Made by a program: the position numbers and the translations under genes. Below, one piece after another: positions 7,159 to 17,900 of a stretch of DNA of 64,000 nucleotides. Numbering within the stretch: the stretch's first letter is position 1; each line of letters begins with the position of its first letter. Where the stretch lies: contig CP036296.1 in NCBI GenBank assembly GCA_007751255.1, positions 4,774,001 through 4,838,000 of the forward strand. Reading direction: 5' to 3'. This stretch comes from Engelhardtia mirabilis. Its GTDB lineage: Bacteria; Planctomycetota; UBA1135; GCA-002686595. The notes under the pieces were generated by a model. It saw nothing but the letters and a program-made list of their open reading frames with translations, was not told where the DNA came from and ran no database searches.

Positions 7159-9297
7159 TCAGCCGCGCAAGCGGTCGAGGAAGCGCTGGACGTTGCGGCG
7201 CATCCAGACTCCTACCGTCTCGGCGCGGGCAGGGAGCCACAGCCGGCCGAGGGCGCGGTCGGGCAGTCTGGCCGCAGCTTCGTCGTCGAGGATCGCGGTC
7301 ACCGTGAAGTGCGGGACCAGGGGCACGCCAGTGACCGGATCGACGGCGATCTCGCCGCCGCCCAAGTGCGTCAGGGACACTTCACCCAGGGCCGCCATGG
7401 CCAGGGGTTCGACCGCGGTCACCCGGCCCTCCAACTCGCCGCCGGGCCAGGCGCTCGGTCGGAAGCGCACCCGCTCGCCCACCTCCGGACGACCGCGTGC
7501 GAGCTGCTCGTCGCGCAGGAGCGCCCGCACCACCCTGCGCCCCGAGGCGATGCGAGCGATGGGCGTGCCGACGCGCAGGAAGGTGCCGCTCGTCCGCGGA
7601 TCGACGACTTCGACCACCCGACCGGCCTGGGACGCGACCGGCGTGCGCCGGGCAGCGCGCTCGACCCGCCAGCCGAAGTCGCTCACGAGGTAGTCGCGCT
7701 CGCGCTGCAGGCGCAGGGCCTGGGCCGGATCGACGTCGCGGGCGGCGGCCAGTCGCAGGTCCAGCTGGGCCAGCTCGGCCGCGGATTCGGCCATGCGGAG
7801 GTCCTCCTCCGGCGCCTCGATCGTCGCCAGCGTCGCACCGGCCTCGACCCAGTCGCCAACGCGCGCGGTGGTCTCGACCAGGGTCCCGGGAACCTCCACG
7901 TAGACCTCGGCCACGCGCTCGGAGGTCATGATCGCCGGGGCAGTGAACCAGGCCGGCAGGGGCGCCGCCACCACGCCCAGGGGCATGAGCCCAAGGCCCA
8001 CGACGCCCACGGCCACCGCTCGGTTGCGGACGTGCTGGGTCGACTGGCACAGGAACAGCAGCGAGATCAGCTTGCGGCCGAGCTTGAAGACCTCCATGCC
8101 GATGTAGGTCAACCCGATTGCCACGCCGATCGTGAAGTACTTGCTGGCGATGGCGGTCGAGATCCCCAACACGAGAGTGATCTTGTAGATCGCCGCGCTG
8201 ACCCCGTAGGTGACTAGCAGCGCGCGCAGTCGACGGCCCCGTTCCACCACCGCGGCTTCGGTTCCCAGGAACAGCCGCTTGATCAGATCGCCGGTATAGG
8301 CGCCCGCTCGCGCCCGCAAGTTGGGGATCTCTAGCAGGTCCGAGGCAACGTAATAGCCATCGAACCGCATCAGCGGATTCAGATTGAAGGCGACCGTGAC
8401 CACGCTGCCGAGCAGGGCCACGTTGTAGGCGAAGGCGTTGGTCAGTGAGGCCTCGGTCATGCTCCAGACGATCAGTCCGATCGCCGCCAGGAACAGCTCC
8501 ACGTACATCCCCGCCAAGCTGACCATCAGTCGGTGGGACTTCTTGTGGAAGCTCCAAGCGGCGCTGGCGTCCACGTAGGGCAGGGGCGTCAACACGATCA
8601 GGTTGACACCCATCTCGGGCACCGCGCCGCCCCAGAAGCGACAGGCGTAGGCGTGGCCGAACTCGTGCACGACCTTGAGACCGATCAGGCCGATCCAGAG
8701 CAGTGGCAGGTTCTGCAGCAGGAGCACCTGGCCCAGGGGAGCGCTGAGCTCGCTCCAGTTGGCTGCGGCGATCCAACCGGCCACGGCCAGGACCGCCAGC
8801 CAGATGCCGAAGGCGGTGCGCGTGAAGACCGGCGCCACGTAACGCTCGGTGCGCTCGAGGAACGGATCCGGATTCCACAGGCTGCGCTTGTGGAACAGAG
8901 GCGCGGAGATCAGAGATCGTTGCCGGCGCGCCAGGGCCTGGCGGTGGCGCCGGAAGAGGGCCTTGTCATCGGCGATCGGCAGGCGCAGGAGGCGCTTGCG
9001 GTGGAGCGAGACGATGAAGGCATAGAAGTGCTCCTCGTCGTCCTGTTCCAGGGTCCCGTCGCCCGCCAGGGACTCGAAGATGTCGCCCAGGGCAACTCCC
9101 GAGACCAGGCGTTGGACCACGCCGTAGTCCCCCACACCCAGGCGCGTGGACTCGAAGGTCAATGGGTCGCGCAGCACGTAGCACGGCTCGCCGCGGAACA
9201 GGTGCCGGGTGACGACCAGGTCCGAACGGGCCGCTACGACGCACTCACGCAGGCTGTCGGCGAGAGTCGGAGGTCCGGGCGCGGCAGCCTCGGTCAC
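7159..9297 (-). CDS. M50 site-2-type metalloprotease fused to HlyD-like adaptor
   Basis: A protein of 712 residues. The GTG start at 9297 overlaps the upstream stop as GTGA. Residues 1-150 form a cytoplasmic-type N-terminal region. Membrane helices follow, with the zinc motif HEFGH at 211-215 and a second site-2-protease motif NLNPLMRFDGYY at 305-316. After more helices the C-terminal third is a periplasmic HlyD/biotinyl-lipoyl barrel with a short coiled coil (VPGTLVETTARVGDWVEAG). The fold family combines intramembrane proteolysis with adaptor architecture and is usually found beside large exported proteins. Here it closes the operon with the giant LEPR-XLL protein, so a role in its export, processing or release is likely. 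The zinc ligands look intact. Confidence 0.85.
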   Translation of the reverse strand: MTEAAAPGPPTLADSLRECVVAARSDLVVTRHLFRGEPCYVLRDPLTFESTRLGVGDYGVVQRLVSGVALGDIFESLAGDGTLEQDDEEHFYAFIVSLHRKRLLRLPIADDKALFRRHRQALARRQRSLISAPLFHKRSLWNPDPFLERTERYVAPVFTRTAFGIWLAVLAVAGWIAAANWSELSAPLGQVLLLQNLPLLWIGLIGLKVVHEFGHAYACRFWGGAVPEMGVNLIVLTPLPYVDASAAWSFHKKSHRLMVSLAGMYVELFLAAIGLIVWSMTEASLTNAFAYNVALLGSVVTVAFNLNPLMRFDGYYVASDLLEIPNLRARAGAYTGDLIKRLFLGTEAAVVERGRRLRALLVTYGVSAAIYKITLVLGISTAIASKYFTIGVAIGLTYIGMEVFKLGRKLISLLFLCQSTQHVRNRAVAVGVVGLGLMPLGVVAAPLPAWFTAPAIMTSERVAEVYVEVPGTLVETTARVGDWVEAGATLATIEAPEEDLRMAESAAELAQLDLRLAAARDVDPAQALRLQRERDYLVSDFGWRVERAARRTPVASQAGRVVEVVDPRTSGTFLRVGTPIARIASGRRVVRALLRDEQLARGRPEVGERVRFRPSAWPGGELEGRVTAVEPLAMAALGEVSLTHLGGGEIAVDPVTGVPLVPHFTVTAILDDEAAARLPDRALGRLWLPARAETVGVWMRRNVQRFLDRLRG

Positions 9298-11168
9298 AGG
9301 ACGAACCTCAGTCGCAACCAGTCGATCAGGGGTCCCGTGACCTTCTTCCAGGGCGCGCGACCGGCCACGCGGAGCTGCGCCGATCCGGTCATGCCCGGTC
9401 GGACCCACGCCACTTGGTCGGTCACCGCGGCCTCGAGTCGCAGCACCGCGGCCCCGTGCACGGACTCGACGGCGCCACCTACGTGCTCGACCTCGAAGCC
9501 GTGGCGCACCTCCGGCCTGGCGCGGGTCGAGAACAGGCCGGTCTGTCCCACGGCCACCTCGAGGGCGTCCTTTTCGGCCACCAGCAACTCCACGCGCCAG
9601 CCGTCTCCCGGCGCCAACTCGAACAGGTCCTCACCCTGGGCCAGGGTGTCGCCGATGCGGTCGCGCAGGTCCCCGGACAGCACCACGCCGTCGAAGGGCG
9701 CCGTGATCCTCGCGCGGCCCAGGCGCAACTCCGAGAGGGCGAGCTGGGCGGAGAGCGATGCGCGCTGCTGCTCGAGGCGGCGTTGGGACAGGGCGTCATC
9801 GCCCGCCAACGCCTGGCGCAGGTCGACCTCCAGCACGTCCATCTCGGCCAAGAGGTGCGCGCGCTGTAGTTCCTCGAATGAGGTATCGAAGACGGCGAGC
9901 ACATCGCCTTCGCGGACCCGCCCTCCGGGGGTGAACGGCGCCGCGCGCAGGACCCCCTCGAAGGGCGCCGCGAGGTGACTGACTTCACTGGCGCGCACTT
10001 CGCAGGGCACGGACAGGCTGTGCGGGAGGCTGCCGAACAGGAACCAGAGTCCGAACAACGCTATGGCAGCCACGATCGCACGGCGGCCCCATGCGCCCGC
10101 TCGGCGCAAGGCGTCGAGCTGCGCGCGCCCGGTGTCCGCGACGTGGCGAGGCAGTCCCCGGCTGGCGCGGCGCAGGAGCTCGAGCGCCGGCAGGTAGGGC
10201 CCGATCAGTTCGGCCACCCGGTCTAGCTCCGCCGGCTCGAAGGTCAGTCCGGGCGCCCGCCGCAAGGCGACCACGCCGCGTGGCCCATCGCCACCGAGCA
10301 ACGGAATCACGGCCACGCTGCCACCCACCTTGTGGTGCCAGGCCGCGAGCAAGGCGGGGACGCGGTGTCCCGACTCCAACTCGGAAGCCGGCGCGCTGGC
10401 CCGTCGCTCCAGGTCGATGCCCTCGCCCATGGCCATCCGCAGGGCTTCGACTGCGGGGCTCTCCTCGCGCACGTCCTCGAATCCCGAGACGCTGAGCACC
10501 CGCACGGTCGGACCCTCGGCCAGGCCGATCGCGACCAGCTCGCAGTCCAGTCGCGTGCAGAGGTTGTTGGTCAGGGCGAAGGCCAGGGCCACGTCGGACT
10601 CGTAGGCGGCGGCCTTGCCCAGCTGGCTGGCCTGGGCCAGCACCGCGTCGTCGGCAACCGACGCCCGCCCCGCGACCGTGTTCCAGGAGGGCGCGAGTTC
10701 GACCAGGCGCGCAACGGCGTCGAGGTTTGCGAGCTGTCCCTCGAGGTCCGTGGCAGTGCGGACCGCGCAGGCGATCCCTACGGCGCCGACGGTCAGACCG
10801 GACTCGTCGTGCAACGGGGCGGCGACGAAGGCGATCTCGAGCCGCAGTTGCCGCGAGGCGAAACGGCGCTGGATCGACTGGTTCGCAGCCATCGCCTCGA
10901 TACAGGTGTCCTCGAGGCGCGATCCGAAGAACTCGCCCTCGCGGGCGTCGCGGGCGTACTCGGCGACGATCGGGGCGCCGCGCACGCGTCCGATCGCCCT
11001 CGCGGCATAAACGCCCAACCGCTCGACCAGCGGCCGAGGCAGGGCCTCGATCACGCCACCAGCGGTGTGTGCCCCGCGGACGGCTTCGAGCACGGCCACG
11101 AGGGCGGTCGCCGTTCGAAGGTCGCTGAGGGACCGGGCGCTGCGCGCCAGTTCGGGAGCGTCGGCCAT
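9294..11168 (-). CDS. GAF domain-HlyD fusion membrane adaptor
   Basis: A protein of 624 residues. The ATG at 11168 lies 4 bp after the upstream stop; the longer frame overlaps that gene and is rejected. The first ~350 residues are cytoplasmic, with a GAF-like sensory region (VALAFALTNNLCTRLDCELVAIGL, then VAVIPLLGGDGPRGVVALRR). One membrane helix (AIVAAIALFGLWFLFGSLP, about 360-380) leads to a periplasmic HlyD-type barrel and coiled-coil hairpin (APFEGVLRAAPFTPGGRVREGD; ITAPFDGVVLSGDL). It is an adaptor subunit of a type I-like exporter with a small-molecule or protein sensing domain on the inside. Its stop overlaps the M50-HlyD gene, so the two products probably work as one complex. Confidence 0.85.
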   Translation of the reverse strand: MADAPELARSARSLSDLRTATALVAVLEAVRGAHTAGGVIEALPRPLVERLGVYAARAIGRVRGAPIVAEYARDAREGEFFGSRLEDTCIEAMAANQSIQRRFASRQLRLEIAFVAAPLHDESGLTVGAVGIACAVRTATDLEGQLANLDAVARLVELAPSWNTVAGRASVADDAVLAQASQLGKAAAYESDVALAFALTNNLCTRLDCELVAIGLAEGPTVRVLSVSGFEDVREESPAVEALRMAMGEGIDLERRASAPASELESGHRVPALLAAWHHKVGGSVAVIPLLGGDGPRGVVALRRAPGLTFEPAELDRVAELIGPYLPALELLRRASRGLPRHVADTGRAQLDALRRAGAWGRRAIVAAIALFGLWFLFGSLPHSLSVPCEVRASEVSHLAAPFEGVLRAAPFTPGGRVREGDVLAVFDTSFEELQRAHLLAEMDVLEVDLRQALAGDDALSQRRLEQQRASLSAQLALSELRLGRARITAPFDGVVLSGDLRDRIGDTLAQGEDLFELAPGDGWRVELLVAEKDALEVAVGQTGLFSTRARPEVRHGFEVEHVGGAVESVHGAAVLRLEAAVTDQVAWVRPGMTGSAQLRVAGRAPWKKVTGPLIDWLRLRFVL

Positions 11169-11172
11169 GGGG

Positions 11173-11604
11173 TCAGCCCAGCAGGTCGTCGCTTCCAGGC
11201 GAGCGCTTGGCGAAGAGCTCGGAATCCTCCAAAGGCGAGAGGAACTGGAAGGCGGCTTCGACTTCCGCATCCCCGACCAGCGCCGTGCGCAGGCAGAGGG
11301 CATGGACGCGGGGCAAGGCTCGGCCGTCCATGCTGAGGTGGACCGTGTAGACGTCGCCAACGGTCGGCGGCGCGCTCAGGCGCATGCGGCAACCGCCGGG
11401 CGAGACGTCGAGTGTTCGGCCCTGGGCAATGGTGTGGACGCCCGCCGAGAGGTTGGCGGGCCTCAATTCGGCGTCCAGTCGCAGCTCCTGCCGCTCTTGG
11501 CCGCGGAGCTTGCTGATCTCGGCCTGCGTCTGGCGGGAGAGCTCATTCAAGAGCTCCCCTTCCGCGCGGTCGGGCTTGAGGGTCTTGCGTCGGGGGAGGG
11601 ACAT
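11173..11604 (-). CDS. PilZ domain protein (putative c-di-GMP receptor)
   Basis: A protein of 143 residues. The ATG at 11604 is preferred because the longer frame adds an unlikely leader. It carries both PilZ c-di-GMP-binding signatures: RxxxR at residues 38-42 (RQELR) and DxSxxG at 66-71 (DVSPGG), separated by the usual distance. The C-terminal half (VYTVHLSMDGRALPRVHALC) fits the PilZ beta-barrel. It lies 4 bp upstream of the GAF-HlyD adaptor and downstream of the giant protein gene. I infer that it couples cyclic-di-GMP level to export or display of the giant protein; direct evidence is only the motifs and the operon position. Confidence 0.8.
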   Translation of the reverse strand: MSLPRRKTLKPDRAEGELLNELSRQTQAEISKLRGQERQELRLDAELRPANLSAGVHTIAQGRTLDVSPGGCRMRLSAPPTVGDVYTVHLSMDGRALPRVHALCLRTALVGDAEVEAAFQFLSPLEDSELFAKRSPGSDDLLG

Positions 11605-11907
11605 CGTCGGGCAGGGCAGGGCCGTCGAGGGGGGGAGCAGACTTGTGAGTTGAGATCGGCCACCCAACTGAGACCCTGGAGGTTCGAATCAGCGCGATGC
11701 GCCCGATTCCGGGACATGGAGAGCGGGATCCGCGCGCATTCCTCTCCTGGCGATCTGGGATCGACGGCGGACGCGTCAAGGACGTGCCTCGCAGGTCGTC
11801 GACGGGTCGGGAGCGAGCACGGCTCCTCGCCCGACGCCCGCTGCATGGAATCGCACCGGTTCCCGCCGCGGATCAGCGCCTGGCCCGGCGACCCATGAAG
11901 CGTGCGA
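11605..11907. other. Intergenic region, giant protein gene to PilZ gene
   Basis: These 303 bp separate the end of the giant protein gene from the PilZ start. Small ORFs here are short and compositionally unlike genes. No RNA gene or strong terminator was recognised. The length leaves room for a second promoter serving the PilZ-GAF-M50 genes. Confidence 0.4.
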
Positions 11908-14900
11908 CTACCGCCCGCTGCGCCCCTCTTCACCCTCCCGGTCGTCCCGGACTCCGGCCAAGCCGCGCATCATGGCCCAGAGCCCGAGCAGGCCGCGCGG
12001 GCCCTCGACCTCGGGTTCCGCTCCGCCATCACCCCCAGCGTCCGAGCCGCCGTCGGGTAGGGCTACGGGCGTGAGTCGCACGGACTCCGCGCCGACTTCC
12101 CCACGATCGTCGACCGGCTCGAACAGGCTCTCGAAACCCGCGGCGAGGGCCTCGGCCGCCAGGGCCGGCGCCGTGTCGTCCAGGTCTTCATCGCTCGCTC
12201 CCAGCTCGGTCACGTCGTGACGCTCCATGGGGAGATCGGGCTCCACCTCGAGGCTGGGCAGCTCCATTGGAGCGCCTACACCAGTGGGCGAATGGGCAAC
12301 CTCCTCGAGCGATGCGCCAGCGCCGGCCGCCAGTCCGGTTCCAGAGGCCTGCGGAGCCTCGTCAGACTCCGGCTCGGGACCCGCGGCCTCGGGTCCACCG
12401 ACGTCAGCCCCGCCCCCGTCCTCGAGGCCAGAAGAACCGAGCACGTCGTCCTGGACGTGCAGCTCCACCATCTGGGTCACGACGTTGGTCCCGTCCGAGA
12501 CCTCCAGCTCGAAGCGCAGGGTGACATTGCCGAAGTCCGCCGGCACTCCGACGACCGGCTGCGGCGTGTCACCGTGGATCAGCGAGACGGGCGGTCCCTC
12601 GACCTGACGCCAGGTGTAGGTCAGCTCCTGCCCTTCCAGGTCGAAGGCACCGGTCTCGAACTGGATCGAGTCGCCGGCCTTGACGTAGAGGTCGCCCTCG
12701 TCGATGCGAATCACCGGCACGTCGTCTTCGGCCTGCACATGGACCGTGACCGTGTCGATCGAGGTGTTGGTCCCATCCGAGACGGCGAGCTGGAAGACGA
12801 GGTCGCTGTCGCCCGCGAGTTCTGGGGCGTCGAAGCGAAGGTCGGCCGAATCGGCGTCGTCGAGTTCGACCTCGGGACCCGAGACCTGGACCCACCTGTA
12901 GCTGAGCCCCTGTCCTTCCGGATCGACGCCACTGCCTGAGAGCACCACTGGCTCGTTCTCGCCCACGACCAGGTCTGCCCCCGCATCCGCGCTGGGCGCA
13001 TCGTCGTCGGCGGCCACGTGGATCGTGACCGTGTCGACCGAGGTATTCGCCCCGTCGGAGACCCGCAACTCGAAGGTCAGGTCGGTGTTGACGAGGCCCT
13101 CGGGCGCGTCGAAGGACGGCTCGGGTCCATCGGCGCCGACCAAGCCCACGGCGGGACCGCCGGTCTGCACCCACTCGTAGGTCAGGCCCTGGCCCTCCGG
13201 GTCGACGCCGAACCCCGAGAGCTGAACGCGGTCGTGCTCGTCCACCCACTGGTCGACCCCGGCGCCGGCCGTCGGCGCGTCGTCGTCGGCGGCGACGTGG
13301 ATCGTCAGAGTGTCGACCGACGTGTTCACGCCGTCCGAGACGCGCAGCTCGAAGGTCAGGTCGGTGTTGGCAAGGCCTTCGGGCGCGTCGAAGGTCGGGC
13401 TCGCGCCGTCGGCTCCGGTCAGTGCGACGGTCGGACCGCCGGTTTGCACCCACTCGTAGGTCAGGCCCTGGCCCTCGGGGTCGACGCCGGAGCCGGTCAG
13501 GGTCACCGGGGAGTTCTCGTCGACGAACTGATCGGAACCGGCGCTCGCGCTCGGCGCGTCATCGTCGGCGGCCACGTGGATCGTGACCGTGTCGACCGAG
13601 AGGTTGACGCCGTCGGAGACGCGCAGCTCGAAGGTCAGGTCGGTGTTGGCAAGGCCTTCGGGCGCGTCGAAGGTCGGGCTCGCGCCGTCGGCTCCGGTCA
13701 GTGCGACGGTCGGACCGCCAGTTTGCACCCACTCGTAGGTCAGGCCCTGGCCCTCGGGGTCGACGCCGGAACCGGTCAGGGTCACCGGGGCGTTCTCGTC
13801 GACGAACTGATCGGAACCCGCGCTCGCACTCGGCGCGTCATCGTCGGCGGCGACGTGGATCGTGACCGTGTCGACCGAGAGGTTCACGTCGTCGGAGACC
13901 CGCAACTCGAAGGTCAGGTCGGTGTTGACGAGGCCCTCGGGCGCGTCGAAGGTCGGGCTCGCGCCGTCGGCTCCGGTCAGTGCGACGGTCGGACCGCCGG
14001 TTTGCACCCACTCGTAGGTCAGGCCCTGGCCCTCGGGGTCGACGCCGGAGCCGGTCAGGGTCACCGGGGAGGTCTCGTCGACGAACTGATCGGAACCGGC
14101 GCTCGCGGTGGGCGCGTCATCGTCGGCGGCGACGTGGATCGTGACCGTGTCGACCGAGAGGTTCACGCCGTCGGAGACCCGCAACTCGAAGGTCAGGTCG
14201 GTGTTGACGAGGCCCTCGGGCGCGTCGAAGGTCGGGCTCGCGCCGTCGGCTCCGGTCAGTGCGACGGTCGGACCGCCGGTTTGCACCCATTGGTACGTCA
14301 GGCCCTGGCCTTCGGGGTCCACACCGGAACCGCTGAGCGTGACCGCATCGTTCTCGTCGACGAACTGGTCGGAGCCGGCGTCCGCGCTCGGCGCGTCATC
14401 GTCGGCTGCCACGTGCACCGTGACCGTATCCACCGAGGTGTTGACCCCGTCGGAGACGCGCAGTTCGAAGGTCAGGTCGGTGTTGGCGAGGCCTTCAGGA
14501 GCGTCGAAGGTCGGGCTCGCGCCGTCGGCTCCGGCCAGTGCGACGGTCGGACCGCCGGTTTGCACCCACTCGTAGGTCAGGCCCTGGCCCTCGGGGTCGA
14601 CGCCGGAGCCGGTCAGGGTCACCGCGGCGTTCTCGTCGACGAACTGATCGGAACCGGCGCTCGCGCTCGGCGCGTCATCGTCGGCGGCCACGTGGATCGT
14701 GACCGTGTCGACCGAGAGGTTCACGCCGTCGGAGACCCGCAACTCGAAGGTCAGGTCGGTGTTGGCAAGGCCTTCGGGCGCGTCGAAGGTCGGGCTCGCG
14801 CCGTCGGCTCCGGTCAGTGCGACGGTCGGACCGCCGGTTTGCACCCACTCGTAGGTCAGGCCCTGGCCCTCGGGGTCGACGCCGGAGCCGGTCAGAGTCA

Positions 14901-17900
14901 CCGCGGCGTTCTCGTCGACGAACTGATCGGAACCGGCGCTCGCGCTCGGCGCGTCATCGTCGGCGGCCACGTGGATCGTGACCGTGTCGACCGAGAGGTT
15001 CACGCCGTCGGAGACGCGCAGCTCGAAGGTCAGGTCGGTGTTGGCAAGGCCTTCGGGCGCGTCGAAGGTCGGGCTCGCGCCGTCGGCTCCGGTCAGTGCG
15101 ACGGTCGGACCGCCAGTTTGCACCCAGTCGTAGGTCAGGCCCTGGCCCTCGGGGTCGACGCCGGACCCGGTCAGAGTCACCGCGGCGTTCTCGTCGACGA
15201 ACTGATCGGAACCGGCGCTCGCGCTCGGCGCGTCATCGTCGGCGGCCACGTGGATCGTGACCGTGTCGACCGAGAGGTTCACGCCGTCGGAGACGCGCAG
15301 CTCGAAGGTCAGGTCGGTGTTGGCAAGGCCCTCGGGCGCGTCGAAGGTCGGGCTCGCGCCGTCGGCTCCGGTCAGTGCGACGGTCGGACCGCCGGTTTGC
15401 ACCCACTCGTAGGTCAGGCCCTGGCCCTCGGGGTCGACGCCGGAGCCGGTCAGGGTCACCAGGGCGTTCTCGTCGACGAACTGGTCGGCTCCAGCAATGG
15501 CGCTCGGAGCATCGTCGTCCGCAGCGACGTGGACGATGACGGTGTCCACCGACGTGTTCACGCCGTCCGAGACCCGCAGCTCGAAGGTCAGGTCGGTGTT
15601 GGCGAGGCCTTCAGGAGCGTCGAAGGTCGGGCTCGCGCCGTCGGCTCCGGCCAGTGCGACGGTCGGACCGCCGGTTTGCACCCACTCGTAGGTCAGGCCC
15701 TGGCCCTCGGGGTCGACGCCGGAGCCGGTCAGGGTCACGGTCGCGTTCTCGTCCACGAACTGATCCGCACCAGCGCTCGCGGTGGGCGCGTCGTCGTCGG
15801 CAGCGACGTGGACGGTCACCGTATCGACCGAAGTGTTCACGCCGTCCGAAACCCGCAACTCGAAGGTCAGGTCGGTGTTCGCGAGGCCTTCGGGGGCGTC
15901 GAAGGTCGGGGTCGCGCCATCGGCGCCGGTCAGCGCGACGGTCGGGCCGCCGGTCTGAACCCACTCGTAGGTCAGGCCCTGGCCCTCGGGGTCGACGCCG
16001 GAGCCGGTCAGAGTCACCGCGGCGTTCTCGTCGACGAACTGATCGGAACCGGCGCTCGCGCTCGGCGCGTCATCGTCGGCGGCCACGTGGATCGTGACCG
16101 TGTCGACCGAGAGGTTCACGCCGTCGGAGACGCGCAGCTCGAAGGTCAGGTCGGTGTTGGCAAGGCCCTCGGGCGCGTCGAAGGTCGGGCTCGCGCCGTC
16201 GGCTCCGGTCAGTGCGACGGTCGGACCGCCGGTTTGCACCCACTCGTAGGTCAGGCCCTGGCCCTCGGGGTCGACGCCGGAGCCGGTCAGGGTCACCAGG
16301 GCGTTCTCGTCGACGAACTGGTCGGCTCCAGCAATGGCGCTCGGAGCATCGTCGTCCGCAGCGACGTGGACGATGACGGTGTCCACCGACGTGTTCACGC
16401 CGTCCGAGACCCGCAGCTCGAAGGTCAGGTCGGTGTTGGCGAGGCCTTCAGGAGCGTCGAAGGTCGGGCTCGCGCCGTCGGCTCCGGCCAGTGCGACGGT
16501 CGGACCGCCGGTTTGCACCCACTCGTAGGTCAGGCCCTGGCCCTCGGGGTCGACGCCGGAGCCGGTCAGGGTCACGGTCGCGTTCTCGTCCACGAACTGA
16601 TCCGCACCAGCGCTCGCGGTGGGCGCGTCGTCGTCGGCAGCGACGTGGACGGTCACCGTATCGACCGAAGTGTTCACGCCGTCCGAAACCCGCAACTCGA
16701 AGGTCAGGTCGGTGTTCGCGAGGCCTTCGGGGGCGTCGAAGGTCGGGGTCGCGCCATCGGCGCCGGTCAGCGCGACGGTCGGGCCGCCGGTCTGAACCCA
16801 CTCGTAGGTCAGGCCCTGGCCCTCGGGATCGACTCCAGAACCCGTCAGGGTCACCGGCGTGTTCTCGTCGACGAACTGATCGGCCCCAGCACTAGCGCTC
16901 GGCGCGTCGTCGTCGGCAGCCACATGGACCGTCACGGTGTCGACCGACGTCACCTGCCCATCGGAGACCCGCAATTCGAAGGTCAAGTCGGTGTTGGAGA
17001 GGCCCTCGGGAGCCTCGAAGGTGGGGTTGGCTCCGTCTCCGCCGGTGAGAGTCACGGTCGGCCCGCCGGTCTGGACCCACTCGTAGGTCAGCGCGTCACC
17101 ATCCACGTCGCTGCCCGATCCACTGAGGGTCACGATGTCGCCCTCCGAGACCGCCTGATCGACGCCTGCGTCGACCGCCGCGGCGTCGTTGGCGGAGCGC
17201 ACGAAGACTTCGACGGTCCCCGTGGTCACGCCGCCGTCGGCGTCCACGGCCTCGTAGGTGAACGAGTCGGGGCCGCCGTAGTCCACGTCCGGCGTGTAGG
17301 TGAAGGTCCCGTCGCCGTTGTAGACCACCGAACCGTGCTCGGGCTGGGTGAAGGAGCCGACCGACAGGGCGCTGCCTTCGGGGTCGATATCGTTGGCCAG
17401 CACGTTCGGCGTGGTCAGCGGCACGTCCTCGAGGGTCACGAAGTCCGCGGAGACGATCGGCGTGTGGGAGTAGGCGATCTCGTCGATGACGAGCGCGTTG
17501 GCGAACTCGACGTTGGAGGAGTTCAGGATCTCGACCCGGGCGATGATCGCCTCGTCGAGCTGGACGGCGAAGGCCGACTCGTAGTTCTGGGTCGAGGAAG
17601 AGCTCTCCCAGAGCTCGGTGTCGAGCGTTCGCTGGCCGATCTGGTTGCCGTCGGCGTCGAACAGCGTGATCGTCAGGGTGTGATCAGTGCCCTGCACGCC
17701 CATGCCGACGATCGCCCCGATGCTGGCCACCGGCTCGTCGAAGGTGATCGTGAAGGGCGACGCCGGATCGTCGTTGGCGAACTTCACGTAGGCGCTGTCA
17801 CCGTGGGGACGGATCGAGCCGTCGTAGCCCGTGAGGTGCTCGACGATGTTGCCGCCCTCGGGGCGGACGCCCGAGTAGGCGGCGTACTTGTCGCCCACAG

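Noticed and set aside
11660-11700. Possible tRNA T-loop (GGTTCGAATC)
   Set aside because: The flanking bases do not form a T stem, and no acceptor or anticodon arm could be found around it.
13000-17180. Regular repeats considered as a CRISPR array
   Set aside because: Units are 279 bp, in frame and encode protein domains; there are no short repeats with unique spacers.
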